Source of the DNA: Roseovarius arcticus
GTDB lineage: Bacteria > Pseudomonadota > Alphaproteobacteria > Rhodobacterales > Rhodobacteraceae
Assembly: GCF_006125015.1 (NCBI RefSeq)
Contig: NZ_SZZN01000001.1
Location: 3,410,001 to 3,474,000, forward strand
DNA: 64,000 bases
Reading direction: 5' to 3'
The notes under the pieces are model-generated. The model had not been told where the DNA came from, did not search any database, and worked only from the letters and a program-made list of their open reading frames with translations. Positions within the stretch are counted from its first letter, which is position 1. Each line of letters begins with the position of its first letter. Positions 60,828-64,000 of the stretch are shown in pieces. Made by a program: the position numbers and the translations under genes.

Positions 60828-61427
60828 ATGATGTTGATTGAAGAAACAGCCGTGCCCGAGGTCGCCCTGCCGATAGCACAGTTCAAGTCGCATCTGCGGC
60901 TCGGAACAGGCTTTTCCGACGATGATGTGCAGGGCCCAATTTTGGCAAGTTTTCTGCGAGCTGCGATCGCGTCGATTGAGGCACGTACCGGCAAGATACT
61001 GATAGAAAGGATATTCTCCTGGGAGTTAGTCGCCTGGCGAACGGGCTATGGTCAGGCCCTGCCCGTGGCGCCGGTGCAGGCTATCGAAGATGTCGTGCTG
61101 CGGCACATGTCGGGAACCGAAGAGGTGGCAAACCCGGCGCATTATCGGCTGGAGAAAGACACACATCGTCCGCGTCTGGTGCCGCTGGGAACCGTGTTGC
61201 CGCCCGTGCCGTCAGGCGGGGCCGTCGTGGTGCGGTTTCGCGCAGGATTCGGTGCGGTGTGGGGCGATTTGCCCGCTGATTTGGGGCAAGCGGTTCTGCT
61301 GTTGGCGGCGCATTACTATGAGTACCGCGCCGATACGGCGCTGGGCGGCGGTTGCATGCCCTTTGGCGTGACCAGCCTGATCGAGCGATATCGCACAGTG
61401 CGCCTGCTGGGCGGGGGGGCTGCGTGA
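60828..61427 (+). CDS. GTA protein g6, head-tail connector (adaptor)
   Basis: 199 residues, helical at the start (LPIAQFKSHLRLGTGFSDD, ASFLRAAIASIEARTGKILI), then a beta-rich part and a C-terminal helix, as in phage connector/adaptor proteins (phiE125 gp8-like). It binds the portal ring from below. The start ATG 60828 has GGAG seven bases upstream. It overlaps the next gene (TGATG). Confidence 0.85.
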   Translation: MMLIEETAVPEVALPIAQFKSHLRLGTGFSDDDVQGPILASFLRAAIASIEARTGKILIERIFSWELVAWRTGYGQALPVAPVQAIEDVVLRHMSGTEEVANPAHYRLEKDTHRPRLVPLGTVLPPVPSGGAVVVRFRAGFGAVWGDLPADLGQAVLLLAAHYYEYRADTALGGGCMPFGVTSLIERYRTVRLLGGGAA

Positions 61428-61765
61428 TGAAGCAATTCAACCTTAACCGGCAAATGGTGCTGGAGGCGCCCATGCGCGTACCTGACGGAGCCGGAGGCTA
61501 CGGCGAAACCTGGCAGCCAATCGGCGAGCTGTGGGCAGCAATCATCGCACGCACAGGGCGGGAGGTGACAGGTGGCACAGCGCAACTGTCTAGCACAGGC
61601 TACAAAATCGTAGTCCGAGCGGCGCCCTATGGTGCGCCCTCGCGCCCAAAGCCCGAGCAGCGGCTGCGCAGTGGCAGTCGCATTTTTCGGATCGAGGCAG
61701 TGACGGAGCAAGACTCGATGGCCCGCTATCTGACCTGTTACGCACAAGAGGAGGTGGCGGTATGA
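61427..61765 (+). CDS. GTA protein g7, head-tail stopper/adaptor (head closure)
   Basis: 112 residues, beta-rich: MKQFNLNRQMVLEAPMRVPD, YGETWQPIGELWAAI and SGSRIFRIEAVTEQD. These are typical of phage head-closure proteins of the HK97 gp10/SPP1 gp16 type. Position between the connector and the tail terminator supports this. The start ATG at 61427 uses the A of the g6 stop TGA; the longer frame from 61352 lies inside g6. It ends overlapping g8. Confidence 0.85.
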   Translation: MKQFNLNRQMVLEAPMRVPDGAGGYGETWQPIGELWAAIIARTGREVTGGTAQLSSTGYKIVVRAAPYGAPSRPKPEQRLRSGSRIFRIEAVTEQDSMARYLTCYAQEEVAV

Positions 61766-62169
61766 GCTATGGCGGTTCAGCGGCGCTTCAGGCCGCAGTT
61801 TATGGGCATCTGATCGGCGATGCGGACCTGTCCGCGCTGGTCGGCGGTGCGATCTACGACGCGCCACCAGCAGGCTCCTTGCCACCCCTTTATGTGACGC
61901 TGGGGCCAGAAGATGTGCGTGACCGTTCGGACGGGACATCAGGCGGGGCGTGGCATCGATTTACTGTGTCGGTAGTCAGTGATGCCGCTGGGTTTGCAAC
62001 GGCAAAGGAGGCGGCGGCGGCGGTCGGCGATGCGCTTACGGATGCAGATCTGACCCTTGAGCGAGGGCATCTGGCGGCGCTGAATTTCTACCGGGCGCGA
62101 GCACGGCGCGACGATCAGCTAAGGCGGATCGATCTGACATTCCGCGCCCGCATTCAGGACACGGTTTAA
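61762..62169 (+). CDS. GTA protein g8, tail terminator (DUF3168)
   Basis: 135 residues. ALQAAVYGHLIGDADLSALVG and IYDAPPAGSLPPLYVTLGPE at the start, then RDRSDGTSGGAWHRFTVSVVS and a C-terminal AALNFYRARARRDDQLRRID. These are the features of DUF3168 tail-terminator proteins in tailed phages and GTAs. The ring closes the tail tube at the head side. A strong GAGGAGG precedes the ATG, which overlaps the g7 stop. Confidence 0.88.
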   Translation: MSYGGSAALQAAVYGHLIGDADLSALVGGAIYDAPPAGSLPPLYVTLGPEDVRDRSDGTSGGAWHRFTVSVVSDAAGFATAKEAAAAVGDALTDADLTLERGHLAALNFYRARARRDDQLRRIDLTFRARIQDTV

Positions 62170-62193
62170 ACCTTTCAATCGGAGACAAGATAA

Positions 62194-62607
62194 ATGGCAG
62201 TTCAAAATGGCAAAGACCTTCTGATCAAGGTCGATCTGACGGGCGACGGCAACTTTGAATCGGTGGCTGGACTGCGCGCGACGCGCATCAGCTTCAACGC
62301 CGAAAGCGTGGATGTCACCAGCCTAGAAAGTGCGGGCGGATGGCGAGAGTTATTGGCTGGCGCGGGCGTTAAATCAGCAGCGATTAGCGGGTCGGGCATT
62401 TTTCGCGATGCGAATTCAGACGAGCGGACACGGCAGATCTTTTTTGATGGAGAGACGCCCGACTTTCAAGTGGTCATCCCCGATTTTGGCATCATCGAAG
62501 GGCCGTTTCAGGTGACATCGATTGAGTACGCTGGGACGCATGATGGCGAGGCGACTTATGAGCTGTCAATGGCCAGCGCGGGCCGCATGATCTTTACGGC
62601 GATCTGA
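62194..62607 (+). CDS. GTA protein g9, major tail (tube) protein
   Basis: 137 residues of the TP901-1-type major tail protein family: GKDLLIKVDLTGDGNFESV, VDVTSLESAGGWRELLAGA, ISGSGIFRDANSDERTR and the C-terminal TSIEYAGTHDGEATYELSMA. It forms the tail tube through which DNA leaves. Preceded by CGGAG. No tail-sheath gene is present, which fits the siphovirus-like shape of GTA particles. Confidence 0.93.
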   Translation: MAVQNGKDLLIKVDLTGDGNFESVAGLRATRISFNAESVDVTSLESAGGWRELLAGAGVKSAAISGSGIFRDANSDERTRQIFFDGETPDFQVVIPDFGIIEGPFQVTSIEYAGTHDGEATYELSMASAGRMIFTAI

Positions 62608-62608
62608 A

Positions 62609-62929
62609 ATGGCGAACCCATGGACAGGTGAGGTGGCGGTGGTCATCGACGGTGAACGGCGCGTGCTGAAGCTGACTTTGGGCGCGCTGGCGGAGCTGGA
62701 GGCAGGGCTGGCGGCGGGTTCGCTGGTGGATCTGGTTGAGCGGTTCGAGGCGGCTGCGTTTTCGACACGCGATGTGCTGGCACTGATTGTCGCCGGATTG
62801 CGCGGCGGGGGCTGGCAAGGAACGTCGGCTGATCTGATCGCAGCCGAGATCGAAGGCGGGCCGCTGGCGGCAGCCCGCGCTGCGGCCGAGCTTCTGGCGC
62901 GCGCTTTCATGCTGCCTGAGGACCGATGA
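62609..62929 (+). CDS. GTA protein g10 (tail assembly chaperone family)
   Basis: 106 residues, GTA family protein at the tail-assembly-chaperone position. VVIDGERRVLKLTLGALAEL at the N-terminus, then a helical domain (LVERFEAAAFSTRDVLALIV) and an Ala-rich tail. It starts one base after the g9 stop and overlaps the following small gene by four bases. It probably guides assembly of tail protein around the tape measure. A programmed frameshift into the next frame, as in other phages, was not seen. Confidence 0.85.
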   Translation: MANPWTGEVAVVIDGERRVLKLTLGALAELEAGLAAGSLVDLVERFEAAAFSTRDVLALIVAGLRGGGWQGTSADLIAAEIEGGPLAAARAAAELLARAFMLPEDR

Positions 62930-63126
62930 ACGGATTCGACTGGCCAGGCCTGATGCAAGCGGGCCTGAGAGGCTTGGGACTGAAACCCGCCGAATTCTGG
63001 GCGCTAACGCCGGCGGAGTTGCGGCTGATGCTGGGCGAGGCGCAGGGCGGCGCACCATTGGTGCGGGACCGGTTGGATGCACTGATGCAGGCCTATCCCG
63101 ATATGCGAGGAGAGAGCGATGAGTGA
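62926..63126 (+). CDS. GTA protein g10.1, tail assembly chaperone (small)
   Basis: 66 residues, MNGFDWPGLMQAGLRGLGLK followed by FWALTPAELRLMLGEA, matching the phage tail assembly chaperone family found in GTAs (rcc01693-like). It overlaps g10 (ATGA, 62926-62929) and g11 (63119-63126). Together g10 and g10.1 resemble the paired chaperones of siphoviruses. Confidence 0.85.
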   Translation: MNGFDWPGLMQAGLRGLGLKPAEFWALTPAELRLMLGEAQGGAPLVRDRLDALMQAYPDMRGESDE

Positions 63127-63781
63127 GCAAGAAAACATGGACGCACTGGACGCGCAGATAGAGGCGCTGGACGGATCCCTAGGGGCAGCTACCGAGATGG
63201 CGGCGGCGTTCAACGCGGAGCTAGGCCGCGTCCGCGGCACGTTCGAGAAAACGGGTTACGATGTGGCGACGCTGGACCGTGGAATGAGCCGAGGATTGCG
63301 ACACGCGATCAAAGGCGCCGTCGTGGACGGCGAGAGCCTGTCATCGTCGCTGCGCACGCTAGCGAATTCGATGATTAACACCGCGTTCAATGCGGCAGTA
63401 AAGCCGGTTAGCGATCATGTTGGTGGTCTCTTGGCTAGCGGCGTGGGCAGCTTGGTCGGCGGACTAATGCCTTTTGAGAAAGGTGGAAGCTTTTCCCAAG
63501 GGCGCGTCCAGCCCTTTGCCAGTGGCGGCATCGTCAGCGGGCCTGTGACCTTTCCCATGCGGGGCGGCACCGGCCTTATGGGCGAGGCGGGTCCGGAGGC
63601 AATCATGCCTCTGGCGCGTGGGGCGGATGGCAAGCTGGGTGTGCGCGGCGGTGGCAGCACCGGGAACGTCAGCGTGGTGATGAACATCTCGACGCCCGAT
63701 GCCGAAGGTTTCCGCCGCAGCCAAGGGCAGATCGCGGCGCAGATGAGCCGGGCCTTAGGGCGCGGCCAGCGCAACCGATAA
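63119..63781 (+). CDS. GTA protein g11, tail tape measure protein
   Basis: 220 residues, short compared with phage tape measures but normal for GTAs with short tails. The N-terminal part is helical (MDALDAQIEALDGSLGAATE), followed by a Gly-rich, amphipathic region (HVGGLLASGVGSLVGGLMPF) and ASGGIVSGPVTFPMRGGTGL, GEAGPEAIMPLARGADGKLG, the last typical of tape measure C-termini. Start ATG 63119, eight bases inside g10.1. Confidence 0.9.
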   Translation: MSEQENMDALDAQIEALDGSLGAATEMAAAFNAELGRVRGTFEKTGYDVATLDRGMSRGLRHAIKGAVVDGESLSSSLRTLANSMINTAFNAAVKPVSDHVGGLLASGVGSLVGGLMPFEKGGSFSQGRVQPFASGGIVSGPVTFPMRGGTGLMGEAGPEAIMPLARGADGKLGVRGGGSTGNVSVVMNISTPDAEGFRRSQGQIAAQMSRALGRGQRNR

Positions 63782-63793
63782 GGGAGAAGAATC

Positions 63794-64000
63794 ATGGATT
63801 TTCACGAAGTGAGATTTCCGGCAAACCTGAGCTTTGGCTCGGTCGGCGGACCAGAGCGGCAGACAGATGTGGTGACGCTGGCCAATGGATTCGAAGAGCG
63901 GAACACGCCGTGGCAACATTCGCGCAGGCACTACGATGCGGGCGTGGCCATGCGCGGTCTTGATGATATCGAGGCGCTTATCGCGTTTTTTGAGGCGCGG
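63794..64000 (+). CDS. GTA protein g12, distal tail protein (DUF2460), partial
   Basis: The gene starts at ATG 63794 with AGGGAGAAG upstream and runs off the window after 69 codons. It begins MDFHEVRFPANLSFGSVGGP, with RQTDVVTLANGFEERNTPW and RHYDAGVAMRGLDDIEALI, as in the DUF2460/TIGR02217 family of GTA g12. The protein forms the distal tail hub next to the tape measure. Later GTA genes are outside the window. Confidence 0.9.
   Translation, partial: MDFHEVRFPANLSFGSVGGPERQTDVVTLANGFEERNTPWQHSRRHYDAGVAMRGLDDIEALIAFFEAR

Noticed and set aside
1..64000. CRISPR arrays, insertion sequences and rRNA genes
   Set aside because: No repeat-spacer pattern, transposase or terminal inverted repeats of insertion sequences, and no rRNA sequence, were seen on reading through.

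Overview
The window looks like a chromosomal segment of a marine Rhodobacteraceae bacterium (Roseobacter group). The evidence is GC-rich coding sequence, an R. capsulatus-type gene transfer agent (GTA) cluster, DMSP/acrylate genes (acuI and a DddQ-type lyase), TRAP and betaine-type importers, and several GcvT-fused FAD oxidoreductases. Most genes are core metabolism in tightly packed, often ATGA-overlapping operons.

Layout. 1-1.4 kb: 3' end of an aldehyde dehydrogenase coupled to an iron-type alcohol dehydrogenase, ending at a bidirectional terminator. 1.4-7.8 kb (minus): gltD, a GFA-family gene and gltB, encoding glutamate synthase. 8-10 kb: uppP, an NDUFA9-like oxidoreductase and tRNA-Leu(CAG). 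10.1-12.2 kb: an AT-richer, gene-poor patch with an orphan gene and an FkbM-type methyltransferase. 12.3-20.2 kb: Sat-CysC fusion and sulfotransferase (minus), a glycine-betaine-type ABC importer (plus) and an orphan LuxR regulator. 20.3-29 kb: MttB-like protein, two FAD/GcvT dehydrogenases and a class III aminotransferase (minus), with a divergent LysR gene; this looks like a methylated-amine catabolic operon. 29-30.8 kb: decayed xanthine-dehydrogenase-type operon. 30.8-34.3 kb: TAXI-TRAP transporter with DUF1850. 34.4-38.9 kb: DedA, XRE-cupin regulator facing an aminotransferase across a strong dyad, NAD(P)-binding protein and HDAC-family amidohydrolase. 39-41.7 kb: Kdo synthesis (KpsF-type isomerase divergent from kdsB-kdsA). 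42-47.6 kb: fatty acid beta-oxidation operon. 47.7-51 kb: mnmH and an NDH-selD fusion (tRNA selenouridine). 51.3-54.7 kb: DMT exporter, M81 peptidase and acuI.

54.9-64 kb: the GTA structural cluster (g1 to the start of g12), complete in order but interrupted between g2 (terminase) and g3 (portal) by a minus-strand gene for a cupin DMSP lyase. Its motif Y-x2-H-x-H-x3-E-x-Y...H matches, in residue spacing, the active site I recall for DddQ. acuI lies just upstream of the GTA cluster, so the acrylate-producing and acrylyl-CoA-reducing genes flank GTA g1-g2. Between acuI and g1 there is a strong promoter with a perfect palindrome in its spacer, a start codon at the predicted +1 and a terminator shortly after: either a short regulatory RNA/attenuator or a relic of a leaderless TetR (AcuR-like) gene. 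This acuI-GTA-dddQ arrangement is the most unusual feature of the window.

All functions are inferred by reading the sequence; no database search was run.
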